From assembly GCF_009363275.1 (NCBI RefSeq), contig NZ_CP045324.1, positions 2,542,001 through 2,606,000 of the forward strand: DNA of 64,000 bases, given 5' to 3'. This DNA comes from Marinobacter sp. THAF197a (GTDB lineage Bacteria; Pseudomonadota; Gammaproteobacteria; Pseudomonadales; Oleiphilaceae). The position numbers and the translations under genes were made by a program. Positions 1 through 10,593 of the stretch are shown here, in pieces. A model generated the notes under the pieces. That model was given only the letters and a program-made list of their open reading frames with translations, did not search any database and was not told the DNA's origin. Within the stretch, counting starts at the first letter, position 1. Each line of letters begins with the position of its first letter.

Positions 1-1567
1 CGCCCCGGCCACCATCTTTGACCAGTTCAGGCATGGCGTTGGAAAGACCACCCGCGCCCACATCGTGGATGAAGCAAATCGGGTTGTCTTCCCCCATCTG
101 CCAGCAACGGTCAATCACCTCCTGGCAACGGCGTTCCATCTCGGGGTTGTCCCGCTGAACCGACGCAAAATCCAGATTCTCATTGCTGGAACCGGAATCC
201 ATGGAGGACGCAGCGCCACCTCCAAGTCCGATCAGCATGGAAGGGCCGCCCAGCACGATCAGTTTGGCGCCGACCGGGATATTGCCCTTCTCGACGTGAT
301 TCTCGCGAATGTTACCCAGGCCGCCGGCAATCATGATGGGCTTGTGGTAACCACGCACTTCTTCGCCCGCCGCACCGGGAACCTTCTCTTCAAAGGTCCG
401 GAAGTAACCCGCCAGGTTGGGCCGGCCAAACTCATTATTGAAAGCGGCACCACCGATGGGACCTTCAATCATGATATCCAGCGGCGAGGCGATCCGGTCC
501 GGCTTGCCGTAACCAAACTCCCATGGCTGCTCGTCGCCCGGAATATTAAGGTTGGAAACGGTAAAGCCGGCAAGGCCCGCCTTGGGCTTGGAACCACGGC
601 CGGTCGCACCTTCATCGCGGATCTCGCCACCGGAGCCTGTTGCGGCGCCGGCAAAGGGTGAGATCGCAGTCGGGTGGTTATGGGTTTCCACCTTCATCAG
701 AATATGCACCGGTTCCCGGTTATAACTGTAAACACCGGTTTCCGGCGCCGGGAAGAAACGGCCCGCCTCGCTACCGGTAATAACTGCAGCGTTGTCCTTA
801 TAGGCGGAGAGCACACCTTCGCTGTTCATCTCGAAGGTGTTCTTGATCATTGCAAACAGGGATTTTTCCTGGCCTTCGCCATCAATATCCCAGGAGGCGT
901 TAAAGATCTTGTGGCGGCAATGCTCCGAGTTTGCCTGGGCAAACATCATCAGCTCGACGTCTGTCGGATCACGCTCAAGGTCGGTGAACGCCGTTACCAG
1001 GTAATCGATTTCGTCGTCGGCCAGGGCAAGGCCGAGGCGCCCGTTTGCCTCAACCAAAGCACCCCGGCCACCGGCCAACACCGGCACCCGGCCGAGGGGC
1101 CGGGGCTCGTCATGACTGAACAGCAACTCGGCGCCACCCGTCTCATGGAATACTTTCTGGGTCATTCGGTCATGCAGCAGGGTTGCAATTTTTTCTCGCT
1201 GTTCGAGGCCAAGCTTGCTGGAAGAGCGCACGTAGTAAGCGATACCGCGTTCAATTCTGCGAATCTGTCGCAGGCCACAGTTGCGAGCGATATCGGTGGC
1301 CTTGCTGGACCACGGAGAGAGTGTGCCCGGGCGCGGGACCACCAGAAACAAAACACCATCTGGCTGCTCCAGTTCGACACTGGGCCCGTAGGTAAGAAGG
1401 CGATCAAGTATTGCCTGTTCCGCATCGGAAAGGTCGGCATCGAGATCCACAAAGTGCATGAATTCGGCGTATACATGCTCCACATCAGGAACAAGTTGCT
1501 GAATCCGGGAGTGCAGCTTTCTGGAACGGAAAGGCGAGAGCGCGGGAGCGCCGCGAAGTTCAAGCAT
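1..1567 (-). CDS. purL: Phosphoribosylformylglycinamidine synthase, N-terminal part (cut by window start)
   Basis: Catalyses the fourth step of purine synthesis, turning FGAR, glutamine and ATP into FGAM. About 522 codons of a roughly 1,290-codon gene are present. The reverse strand opens with [13 protein letters not shown], the usual start of the large single-chain gammaproteobacterial PurL, and runs to the conserved stretch [16 protein letters not shown] of the first AIR-synthase-like domain at the window edge. The C-terminal glutaminase domain lies outside. It is transcribed away from mltF; the 244-bp gap should hold both promoters. The plus-strand open frames over this gene are antisense shadows. 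Confidence 0.95.
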   Translation of the reverse strand, partial: MLELRGAPALSPFRSRKLHSRIQQLVPDVEHVYAEFMHFVDLDADLSDAEQAILDRLLTYGPSVELEQPDGVLFLVVPRPGTLSPWSSKATDIARNCGLRQIRRIERGIAYYVRSSSKLGLEQREKIATLLHDRMTQKVFHETGGAELLFSHDEPRPLGRVPVLAGGRGALVEANGRLGLALADDEIDYLVTAFTDLERDPTDVELMMFAQANSEHCRHKIFNASWDIDGEGQEKSLFAMIKNTFEMNSEGVLSAYKDNAAVITGSEAGRFFPAPETGVYSYNREPVHILMKVETHNHPTAISPFAGAATGSGGEIRDEGATGRGSKPKAGLAGFTVSNLNIPGDEQPWEFGYGKPDRIASPLDIMIEGPIGGAAFNNEFGRPNLAGYFRTFEEKVPGAAGEEVRGYHKPIMIAGGLGNIRENHVEKGNIPVGAKLIVLGGPSMLIGLGGGAASSMDSGSSNENLDFASVQRDNPEMERRCQEVIDRCWQMGEDNPICFIHDVGAGGLSNAMPELVKDGGRG

Positions 1568-1811
1568 GATATCAACCTGTATCGCGCGAATCGGGGGACG
1601 TCTGAAAGGCCGCCATGATACTTGAAACCGAACGCAGGATACAGCGCAAGGTAGGTTCTTTAGCAGCTGTACAATTAACATTGTTTTGCACAGTAATTAA
1701 TCAGTTTGATTGACCCCGCTGAAGTCTCAGGGGATCATTGGTCAGGCGCATGGAAAGCCTCAGGCATCATAAAACAGGAAAAACAGTGACCCGGTCACAT
1801 CCTCCTGAACA

Positions 1812-3353
1812 TTGAGCTATATGGAGATCAGGGATTTGTCGCGATTTTTCAGGCATCTTCGCAGTACCAGTTTTCCGCTGGCGTTAGTGTTGACCACAGC
1901 ATTGTCCGCGACCGGCTGTTCCCGCCCGACCACGCTCCAGGAGGTCAGGGACGTGGGTGTGCTTCACGTGATTACCCGCGTAGCCCCTTCCATCTACTAC
2001 GAGGGCCGAGACGCACCAACCGGATACGATTACGAGCTTGCCCGCCGGTTCGCTGAAGAACTGGGGGTCGAACTGCGTGTGCGGGTGGCCGAAGACAACA
2101 CCGAGATTCTCTCCGTACTCTCGCGTAACTACGCCCACATCGGCCTCGCCGGCCTGGCCGAGCAACCCGATTTTGAAAGCAGGTATCGCGCAGTTCCCAT
2201 CGGCGTGCAGGCGCAATCGGTTGTGGTTTATAACCGTGACTTCCCCCGTCCAGCCTCACTGGCTGACCTTGGCGGTGAAACCCTGCACCTGCTCGCTGAC
2301 AGCAACCATGAGCACCTGATTGCCGATGACCCGGAAGGTGCCCTGATTCACCGGCACATCCATCCTGGGCTGGATGCTGCGGGGCTGCTGGCGAGGGTTG
2401 AATCCGGAGAAATTGCCTACGCTGCCGTTTCATCGAATGAGCTGGACCTGAACCATGTCTACTTTCCCATGGTCAAGGAAGGGTTTGCTCTAGGTGAGCC
2501 CAGAGACCTGGTGTGGCTGTTCCCGATTGCCCAGGATGAGACACTGGCAAACGCTGCCACAGAGTTTCTGGAGAGAGCGCAGGGTAATGGCTCGATGGCC
2601 CAACTGGCAGAACGCTTTTACGGCCACCTCGACCGTTTGAACTATGTAGGCGCGCGCACATTTATGCACCACGTGGAAAATCGCCTGCCGAAGTACCAGT
2701 CGCTGTTCCAGGACTACGCAAGAGACATTGACCTCGACTGGCGACTGCTGGCTGCGATCGGTTACCAGGAATCCCACTGGCGCCCGAATGCAGTGTCACC
2801 CACCGGGGTTCGGGGCTTGATGATGCTCACCCGCACCACCGCCAGCTACATCGGCATCAACAACCGCCTTGATCCTGAAGAGAGCATTGAAGGTGGCGCC
2901 CGCTATTTCAAGATGGTGCACGCCAAGATCCCCGAGCGTATTCCGGAGCCTGACCGCACCTGGTTCGCCCTGGCGTCTTACAATGTCGGGTTCGGCCACC
3001 TGGAAGATGCGAGAAGGTTGACGGAATCCGCCGGAAGAAATCCAGATCGCTGGATGGATGTTAAAGAATTTCTGCCGCTGCTGGCCCAGAAAGAGTGGTA
3101 CACCAAAACCCGCTTTGGCTATGCCCGCGGCCACGAACCGGTGGTGTACGTTCAGAACATTCGCCGGTATTACGATGTACTCACCCGCATTACGGAACCC
3201 GACCAACCCAAACCTGACGCTGATCAGGAAGTGGTGTGGCTTGATCGGCAGCCTGGAGAAACAGCCGCACAGGCAGAATCACCTGAGACGCCGGGGCCGG
3301 ATTTGCGGGCAGCCTTGCCGCCGGAACTGGGGATGATTCCGCCCACTCTGTAA
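1812..3353 (+). CDS. mltF: Membrane-bound lytic murein transglycosylase F
   Basis: Outer-membrane lipoprotein that cleaves peptidoglycan to 1,6-anhydromuropeptides. After a short basic N-terminus a hydrophobic segment ends in a lipobox (LSATGC, Cys36). Residues about 40-270 look like a periplasmic solute-binding (SBP_bac_3) domain, and residues about 290-450 are a GH23 lytic transglycosylase domain with catalytic Glu320 in GYQESHWRP. The C-terminal tail is Pro/Glu rich. The start may be TTG at 1812 or ATG at 1821; neither has a clear ribosome site. The two-domain layout is characteristic of MltF. Confidence 0.93.
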   Translation: MSYMEIRDLSRFFRHLRSTSFPLALVLTTALSATGCSRPTTLQEVRDVGVLHVITRVAPSIYYEGRDAPTGYDYELARRFAEELGVELRVRVAEDNTEILSVLSRNYAHIGLAGLAEQPDFESRYRAVPIGVQAQSVVVYNRDFPRPASLADLGGETLHLLADSNHEHLIADDPEGALIHRHIHPGLDAAGLLARVESGEIAYAAVSSNELDLNHVYFPMVKEGFALGEPRDLVWLFPIAQDETLANAATEFLERAQGNGSMAQLAERFYGHLDRLNYVGARTFMHHVENRLPKYQSLFQDYARDIDLDWRLLAAIGYQESHWRPNAVSPTGVRGLMMLTRTTASYIGINNRLDPEESIEGGARYFKMVHAKIPERIPEPDRTWFALASYNVGFGHLEDARRLTESAGRNPDRWMDVKEFLPLLAQKEWYTKTRFGYARGHEPVVYVQNIRRYYDVLTRITEPDQPKPDADQEVVWLDRQPGETAAQAESPETPGPDLRAALPPELGMIPPTL

Positions 3354-3375
3354 GTGGGCAAATGCTCCCCCAGAC

Positions 3376-3870
3376 TCACCACGAGAACTCATCGCCCCAT
3401 TCTTCCTCACGCGCTTGCAGCGCCCGCTCTACCTGATTAGCAGAGAAGCCTCTGCGACTCAGGAATCGTGACTGCCGTAGCTTCTCCGGCAAATCATCGT
3501 CCAGCCGCCCCAGGCCGTAACGTTTGGCACGCAAGCGGACAGCTCGCTGGCACCAGTCTTCCTCTGAGACTTCATCGAGACATTCCGGAGTGAGATGAAC
3601 GCCCCGCTGTTGCAGCTCTGCCAGAATCCTCAAGGGCCCATAGCCAAGGTCCATTCTCTGCCGGGCATACACATCGGCAAAGCGCTGATCGTTCAGCCAG
3701 CCTTCGCGCTCATACTCATCCAGGACAGTATCAATCAGATCGCCTTCAATACGCCGTTGCCGCAGCTTTAATACCAGCTCGTAACGACTGTGCTCTCTGC
3801 GGGCAAGCAGGCGCAGTGCCGCAGAGCGGGCTCTGTATTCCGGGTCCTGATCTTTTTCGTGTTTTGCCAT
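3376..3870 (-). CDS. recX: Regulatory protein RecX
   Basis: RecX binds RecA filaments and modulates recombination and the SOS response. The 164-residue product (from ATG at 3870) has the tandem three-helix repeats of the family: RSAALRLLARREHSRYEL, then LNDQRFADVYARQR, YGPLRILAELQQRG and RRGFSANQVERAL. The frame is open to 3897, but the ATG at 3870 is preceded by GGAAGGGG at good spacing, so I prefer it. recA is not adjacent here. It converges on mltF with a 22-bp gap. Confidence 0.9.
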   Translation of the reverse strand: MAKHEKDQDPEYRARSAALRLLARREHSRYELVLKLRQRRIEGDLIDTVLDEYEREGWLNDQRFADVYARQRMDLGYGPLRILAELQQRGVHLTPECLDEVSEEDWCQRAVRLRAKRYGLGRLDDDLPEKLRQSRFLSRRGFSANQVERALQAREEEWGDEFSW

Positions 3871-4016
3871 AAAGCCCCTTCCCGCAAATGCATCCAAAAC
3901 GCTAGACTAGCGGCCGATTCTTTCAACTACCCGGCCCACGCCTGTGAGCCGATGAACGGTGGCGGCCCACTTTGCCGCCACTGCTGACTGGTTTCAATCC
4001 CGAAGGATACCTTTGT

Positions 4017-6482
4017 ATGGCTGCATTCATTCAGAAACTGTTCAAGTCTCGCAAGGCCAACCCGGCAACCGCACCCCGGACACCGGCAAAATCTGAACCC
4101 AGTCAACCCTCACAGGAAGAAACCAGGCAGCTCCTAAAAAAACAGCAGGAACAACAACTCGGAAGCAACCCGGACCAGGCCCAACTGGCCACATTGGCGA
4201 TTGACGGGTTGACCGCAACCATCCGGCTTGAAGCTGCCGCCGCTCTTACAGATGAGATCCAGCTACAGCAAGTCCAGAAACGGGCCAAGGGCCGGGACAA
4301 AAGTGTTTACCAGACCGTCAAGCAGAGCCTTCAAAGCCTGAAGGAACAGCAAGCTGCCGAAACCGCCGTTCGCCAGAGAATCAAAACCCTGATCGGCCAG
4401 GCTGAAGATCAGGCCGCCAGTGAAGACCTCAAACTCTATCAGGCGCGGCTGGAAGCACTGCAGGATAACTGGAGTGAGGTCCAGTCAAGCGCCACAGCAG
4501 AGCAATCCCAGCAGTTTCTGGAAGCCGTGCACCAGTGCCGGGAGCGCCTGAAACAGATGGAACAGGCGCGGCAGGAAGAGGCACGCCACCGGGAACAGGC
4601 ACTTCAACGCTCAGAGACACTGGCCCTGCTTGAGCAGACCCTGAGCGACCTGACTTCCCAGGAATCCAGCGCCCTACCCTCCCTATCCGCCCTGGATGCC
4701 CTGCAAAAGACCCAGGAAAACCGATGGCTGGAAGCCACCCGGGATACCCAGGTAGAGAAGCAGGAGCAAAAAGATTACGAATCGCGAATGCTGGCGCTGC
4801 GCAACTATCTCAGCGCCGTTCGCAGGTTTACCCAGGCCAGGGACACTCTCTCTGAACTAACACAGGTAGCAGGTACTGAAGAGGCTGACGATGGCCATCG
4901 TCAGAAAGCCCTTGAGCTGCTGAAGGAAATTGAGTGGCCATCAGACTTCCCCCAGCCAGCTGAGCTTGCGCCGGTTCGCAAACTGGCGGGCAAACCACGG
5001 CCAGCACAGCCGGCCGGCGGCAACCGGGACGAGCAGAAAGCCGCTTCCGAGGCACTGCACAACACCCTTCCGAAGCTGGAATCGGCCCTCGAGGCCAAGC
5101 AGTTCAAAGAATCCAAGCAGCTGCTCAAGCTCGCCCAGAACCAGTTCCAACAATTGGACGGTCGCCAGCGCAAACAGCTTCAGGCCAGGATGCAACTGCT
5201 CACCGGCCAGTTCCGGGAGCTGAGCGACTGGCAAGGGTTTGCGACGGAACCCAAACAACTCGCTCTCTGTGAACAGATGGAGCACCTCGCGGATCAGCCC
5301 ATTGAGCCGGAGATCAAAGCCGAGCGCATCAAAGAACTGCAGAACGAATGGCGCGACTTGGGCGGCTCATCCGACCGGTCGCTCTGGAGCCGTTTCAAGG
5401 CGGCGTCCGATACAGCTTACGAGCCCTGCAAAGCCTACTTTGAGGCAAAATCGGATCTGAAACAGGCCAACCTGCACACGCGGGAGGCGATCTGTGACCA
5501 ACTGGAGCACTTCCTGGCCAATGCCGACTGGTCTTCTATTGACTGGAAGGCGGCAGAACGCATTCACCAAACCGCCCGCCAGGAATGGAAAAGCGCCTGG
5601 CCGGTGGATTTCAAAGACAATCGCCTGGTTCAGAAGCGTTTTGACGAGCTTCTCAAACAATTGGAACGCCCGCTTGACGATGAACGCCTTAAGAACGAAG
5701 CTCTGAAACAGGCCATTGTTGACCGCGCCAGGGCACTGATTGAGCACGAACCCCTACAGGAAGCCATGGAGCAGGCGAAGGCCCTGCAAACCGAATGGAA
5801 AGCCATCGGCATTACCCGCCACCGGGAAGATCGCAAAATGTGGCAGGCATTCCGCAAAGCCTGTGACCAGATTTTCGCGCGCCGTGATGCCCAGCGTTCA
5901 GCACGTCAGCAGGCGACAGAAGAGGCGGACCAGGCCGCACAGGCCGTGCTGGCTCAATACCAATACCTGGACGCAGAAGCCAATGAAGCCATGCTGAGTG
6001 AAGCCCGGGCTGCGGTAAAGCAGGTTGCCGGCGGCGCGCTTTCGGGTGAGGTTAGAGAACGGGTTCAGCAGCTGCGGCAACGGCTGGATAGGATTACCCA
6101 GGCTAGAGCAATGGCCAATACTCTCGAGTCCTGGAAAACGCTGATCACCGACAAGGCCCAGGGGCGCCTGGCCGACGATGCCCTGCCGCCCCATTGGGCC
6201 AAATTGAGCAACGGGACCGACCGATTAGCTGGCAAAGATCTGGCCATACGGGCCGAAATTCTGGCGGGCGCACCGACTCCGGAACACGACCAGCAGCGCC
6301 GGATGGAAATTCAGGTTCAGAGGCTGGCCGAGGGGCTCGGTAATGGCGAGACCGAAACGCCCCTCAAAGAACTGGAAAGACTGGTGGCCCTATGGTGCAG
6401 CCAGCCTGGCGGCGATGATGTAACGCCGGAAAATGCCGACCGCCTGAACCGGGCGTTGGATGCCATGCTTGCGTCGGACTGA
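4017..6482 (+). CDS. DUF349 domain-containing protein
   Basis: An 821-residue, very Gln/Glu/Lys/Ala-rich, largely helical protein with several DUF349 repeats (recognisable as ...LQNEWRDLGGSSDRSLWSRFKAA... and ...LQTEWKAIGITRHREDRKMWQAF...). Proteins of this family are common in marine gammaproteobacteria and their biochemical role is not settled. There is no signal peptide or membrane segment, so it should be cytoplasmic. The ATG at 4017 has GAAGGAT at suitable spacing and is preferred over the upstream TTG at 3972. It converges on the ComFB-like gene with 2 bp between them. Confidence 0.82.
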   Translation: MAAFIQKLFKSRKANPATAPRTPAKSEPSQPSQEETRQLLKKQQEQQLGSNPDQAQLATLAIDGLTATIRLEAAAALTDEIQLQQVQKRAKGRDKSVYQTVKQSLQSLKEQQAAETAVRQRIKTLIGQAEDQAASEDLKLYQARLEALQDNWSEVQSSATAEQSQQFLEAVHQCRERLKQMEQARQEEARHREQALQRSETLALLEQTLSDLTSQESSALPSLSALDALQKTQENRWLEATRDTQVEKQEQKDYESRMLALRNYLSAVRRFTQARDTLSELTQVAGTEEADDGHRQKALELLKEIEWPSDFPQPAELAPVRKLAGKPRPAQPAGGNRDEQKAASEALHNTLPKLESALEAKQFKESKQLLKLAQNQFQQLDGRQRKQLQARMQLLTGQFRELSDWQGFATEPKQLALCEQMEHLADQPIEPEIKAERIKELQNEWRDLGGSSDRSLWSRFKAASDTAYEPCKAYFEAKSDLKQANLHTREAICDQLEHFLANADWSSIDWKAAERIHQTARQEWKSAWPVDFKDNRLVQKRFDELLKQLERPLDDERLKNEALKQAIVDRARALIEHEPLQEAMEQAKALQTEWKAIGITRHREDRKMWQAFRKACDQIFARRDAQRSARQQATEEADQAAQAVLAQYQYLDAEANEAMLSEARAAVKQVAGGALSGEVRERVQQLRQRLDRITQARAMANTLESWKTLITDKAQGRLADDALPPHWAKLSNGTDRLAGKDLAIRAEILAGAPTPEHDQQRRMEIQVQRLAEGLGNGETETPLKELERLVALWCSQPGGDDVTPENADRLNRALDAMLASD

Positions 6483-6484
6483 AC

Positions 6485-6754
6485 TCAATCCCGCTGGTGC
6501 TCACTGACAAAATCCCTGGCCTGCTTCACCGCGGCCAGGGATTTTTGTTTCATCTCTTTCAACTCTTCATCCGCCAGATAAAACATCATATCAATCGTGT
6601 GCCGATAGTAGCGGGCGGGCAACCGGTTCAAAGCCACACACATCACGTCTGTCAGGTAATCCGCCGTGTCCGTTTCCTGCCGAGTGGCATCAATGGCATC
6701 CAGCACCAGCCGTTCGTAGAAGTTGTCGATCGCGTCTCTCAGTGACATAACCAC
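6485..6754 (-). CDS. ComFB-like late competence family protein
   Basis: A small 89-residue protein with the ComFB family pattern: an N-terminal helix (LRDAIDNFYERLVLDAID), then a segment ending DVMCVALNRLPARYYRHT. In other bacteria ComFB proteins are linked to competence or, in some lineages, to c-di-AMP binding; a function here cannot be read from sequence. It stands alone, divergent from the beta-oxidation genes and tail to tail with the DUF349 gene. The assignment rests on the LP-x-RY motif and length. Confidence 0.7.
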   Translation of the reverse strand: MVMSLRDAIDNFYERLVLDAIDATRQETDTADYLTDVMCVALNRLPARYYRHTIDMMFYLADEELKEMKQKSLAAVKQARDFVSEHQRD

Positions 6755-6938
6755 ACCTATGCCTGCTTGCTGATGATCTACTCTTCAACATAGAAGGCGA
6801 ACCGCCTGCTGTCATTGTGACTGAGCAATTTAGCCAATGGGATTGGCAGCGCCTGTCATTACCCAGCGCAGCGAGTAACCGCTATGGTTACTGCTCTGAA
6901 TCTAACGTGCCCGGAAAACAATCAACAGAGGAACAACC

Positions 6939-8147
<1,209 letters not shown>

Positions 8148-8176
8148 ACGCCACTTTCAAATAAAAGGAACCGACC

Positions 8177-10327
8177 ATGAGTGCCATCCAATACGAACTG
8201 GGTTCAGACCAGATTCTGACCCTGACCATCGACATGCCGGGCCAGTCCGCCAACACCATGAATGGTGAATTTCGGACCGCCCTGACCGAAACCGTCAATA
8301 AGGTCAAAGGTGACCTGGACAACATTAAAGGTATCATTCTCGCCTCCGCCAAGAAGACCTTCTTCGCCGGCGGCGACCTGAACGAACTGTACAAAGTCAC
8401 TCGCGAGCAGGCCAAAGAATTTGAAGACATGGTCAACGGCCTGAAAGCCGACATGCGAGTGCTGGAAACCTGTGGCAAACCAGTGGTGGCTGCCATCAAC
8501 GGCACCGCTTTGGGTGGTGGCCTGGAACTTGCCCTGGCCTGCCATCACCGCGTTGCCATTGATGACGACCGCACCCAACTGGGCTTGCCAGAGGTGACCT
8601 TGGGCCTGCTACCCGGCGGTGGCGGTACCCAGCGTCTGCCCCGGATGATCGGCCTGGAAGCCGCCTTCCCGTTCCTGATGGAAGGAAAGAAGGTGAACCC
8701 CAAAGCAGCCCTGAAAGCCGGAATCGTGAATGAACTGGCCAGCTCATCGGGAGACATGATCGCCAAGGCCCGGGCCTTCATCGAAGCCAACCCCAAGAGC
8801 CAGCAGCCCTGGGACCAGAAAGGCTTCCGATTCCCCGGCGGCGCCCCGCATCACCCTGCCATGGCGCAGAAGCTGGCCATCGCACCCGCGATGCTCAAGC
8901 AGAAAACCAAAGGCTGTTACCCTGCCCCTGAACGTATTCTGGCCGCCGCCGTGGAAGGCGCCCAGGTGGACTTCGACAACGGCAGCCTGATTGAAACCCG
9001 TTACTTTGCCGAGCTGGCCACCGGTCAGGTGGCCAAGAACATGACCGGCACCTTCTGGTTCCAGCTTAACGCCATCAAGGCTGGCGGCAGCCGCCCAGCC
9101 GGTGTTGAAAAAGAAACTTTCAAGAAAGTCGGGGTATTGGGTGCCGGCATGATGGGTGCCGGCATTGCCTACTCCACCGCCAGCCGCGGCATTGAGGTGG
9201 TGCTGAAGGATGTTTCCGTGGAAAACGCGGAAAAGGGCAAAAGCTATTCCGCAAACCTGCTGGCCAAGAAAGTCAGTCGCGGCCGCATGACCGAAGCCCA
9301 GAAAGACGAGCTGCTGGCCCGCATTAAAGCCACGGCTTCCGCCGACGACCTGGAAGGTTGCGATCTGATCATCGAAGCCGTGTTCGAAGACAGCGATCTC
9401 AAAGCCAAGGTAACCCAGGAAGCCGAGCCGAAAATGGTGGCCAACGGCATCTTTGCCTCCAACACCTCCACCATTCCCATTACCCAGTTGGCCAAGGCTT
9501 CTGCCAAGCCGGACAACTTCATCGGTCTGCACTTTTTCTCCCCGGTAGACAAGATGCAGCTGGTGGAAATCATCGTTGGCGAGCAAACCTCCGACGACAC
9601 CCTGGCCCGGGCCTTCGATTACGTGCAGCAAATCGGCAAGATCCCCATTGTGGTGAACGACAGCCGCGGCTTCTTTACCTCCCGGGTCTTCGGTACGTTC
9701 GTGAACGAGGGCATCAGCATGCTGGCTGAAGGCATTCATCCCTCAAGTATCGAGAATGCAGGGCTTTTGGCCGGTATGCCCGTGGGGCCGCTGGCCATCT
9801 CCGACGAAGTCAGTATGACGCTGATGCAGCACATCCGCGCGCAAAGCAAGAAAGACACCGAAGCCGCCGGCGGCACCTGGCAGCCACACCCGGCCGAAGC
9901 TGTCATCGATGCCATGGTCGACACCCACGGCCGCAAGGGCAAAGCCGCCGGTGCCGGTTTCTACGAGTACCCGGAGAAAGGTAAAAAGTACCTGTGGCCA
10001 GAACTGGAGAACCTGTTCGTGGATCAGGCCAAGGCCCGCAGTGTGCAGCTGCAGGACCTGAAAGACCGCATTCTGTTCATGCAGGCGATCGAGACCATTC
10101 GATGTCTCGAGGAAGGCGTGCTGACAACCGTGGAAGATGCCAACATTGGCAGCATCTTCGGCATCGGCTACGCCCCCTGGACCGGCGGTGCCATCCAGTT
10201 CGTCAACCAGTATGGGGTTCGTGCTTTCGCTGAACGGGCACAGCAGCTGGCGGACCAGTATGGTGAGCGCTTCACGCCACCAGCACTGCTTTTGCAAAAG
10301 GCAGAAAACAACGAGTCCTTCGCCTGA
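8177..10327 (+). CDS. Fatty-acid oxidation complex alpha subunit (FadJ-like)
   Basis: Bifunctional enoyl-CoA hydratase/3-hydroxyacyl-CoA dehydrogenase, 716 residues. Residues 1-190 form a crotonase domain with the two catalytic glutamates in GGGLELAL (Glu117) and GLPEVTLG (Glu139). Residues from about 316 carry a Rossmann fold (GxGxxG at 322-327), and the dehydrogenase His452 lies in GLHFFSP, followed by the C-terminal 3HCDH domains. It follows the thiolase in the same operon and is closed by a strong terminator. FadB and FadJ cannot be separated with certainty; the gene order favours FadJ. Confidence 0.92.
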   Translation: MSAIQYELGSDQILTLTIDMPGQSANTMNGEFRTALTETVNKVKGDLDNIKGIILASAKKTFFAGGDLNELYKVTREQAKEFEDMVNGLKADMRVLETCGKPVVAAINGTALGGGLELALACHHRVAIDDDRTQLGLPEVTLGLLPGGGGTQRLPRMIGLEAAFPFLMEGKKVNPKAALKAGIVNELASSSGDMIAKARAFIEANPKSQQPWDQKGFRFPGGAPHHPAMAQKLAIAPAMLKQKTKGCYPAPERILAAAVEGAQVDFDNGSLIETRYFAELATGQVAKNMTGTFWFQLNAIKAGGSRPAGVEKETFKKVGVLGAGMMGAGIAYSTASRGIEVVLKDVSVENAEKGKSYSANLLAKKVSRGRMTEAQKDELLARIKATASADDLEGCDLIIEAVFEDSDLKAKVTQEAEPKMVANGIFASNTSTIPITQLAKASAKPDNFIGLHFFSPVDKMQLVEIIVGEQTSDDTLARAFDYVQQIGKIPIVVNDSRGFFTSRVFGTFVNEGISMLAEGIHPSSIENAGLLAGMPVGPLAISDEVSMTLMQHIRAQSKKDTEAAGGTWQPHPAEAVIDAMVDTHGRKGKAAGAGFYEYPEKGKKYLWPELENLFVDQAKARSVQLQDLKDRILFMQAIETIRCLEEGVLTTVEDANIGSIFGIGYAPWTGGAIQFVNQYGVRAFAERAQQLADQYGERFTPPALLLQKAENNESFA

Positions 10328-10333
10328 CCCAAC

Positions 10334-10364
10334 CGGCCGGAGGGATTCCTCCTCCGGCCGTTTT
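10334..10364 (+). terminator. Rho-independent terminator after the fadI/J-like operon
   Basis: A 10-bp perfect stem (CGGCCGGAGG / CCTCCGGCCG) with a 7-nt loop, followed by TTTT, 7 bp after the stop codon of the alpha subunit gene. Confidence 0.85.
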
Positions 10365-10593
10365 ACGCCCCCATCCTCTTTACTTCCTGCAACCTGCCCC
10401 AATCTGAAAAGATAGGCAGCAACGTATATGGACATATTGTCACGAAGCGATACCCATGGCCTATGGCAACAGGTGTAGCGGTTGCCTACAATAAATTCAT
10501 TACGGGTCAGAGTCGTCGTCACAGTCATCGGCGTCTGAACATGTTAGGCTGAAATCCGATTGTTCAGCCGTCCAGTATCGTCAGGTAGCATTT

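Noticed and set aside
65..1618. Long plus-strand frames over purL (198 and 314 codons)
   Set aside because: Antisense to a clearly conserved gene; high-GC codon bias opens such frames and no start context supports them.
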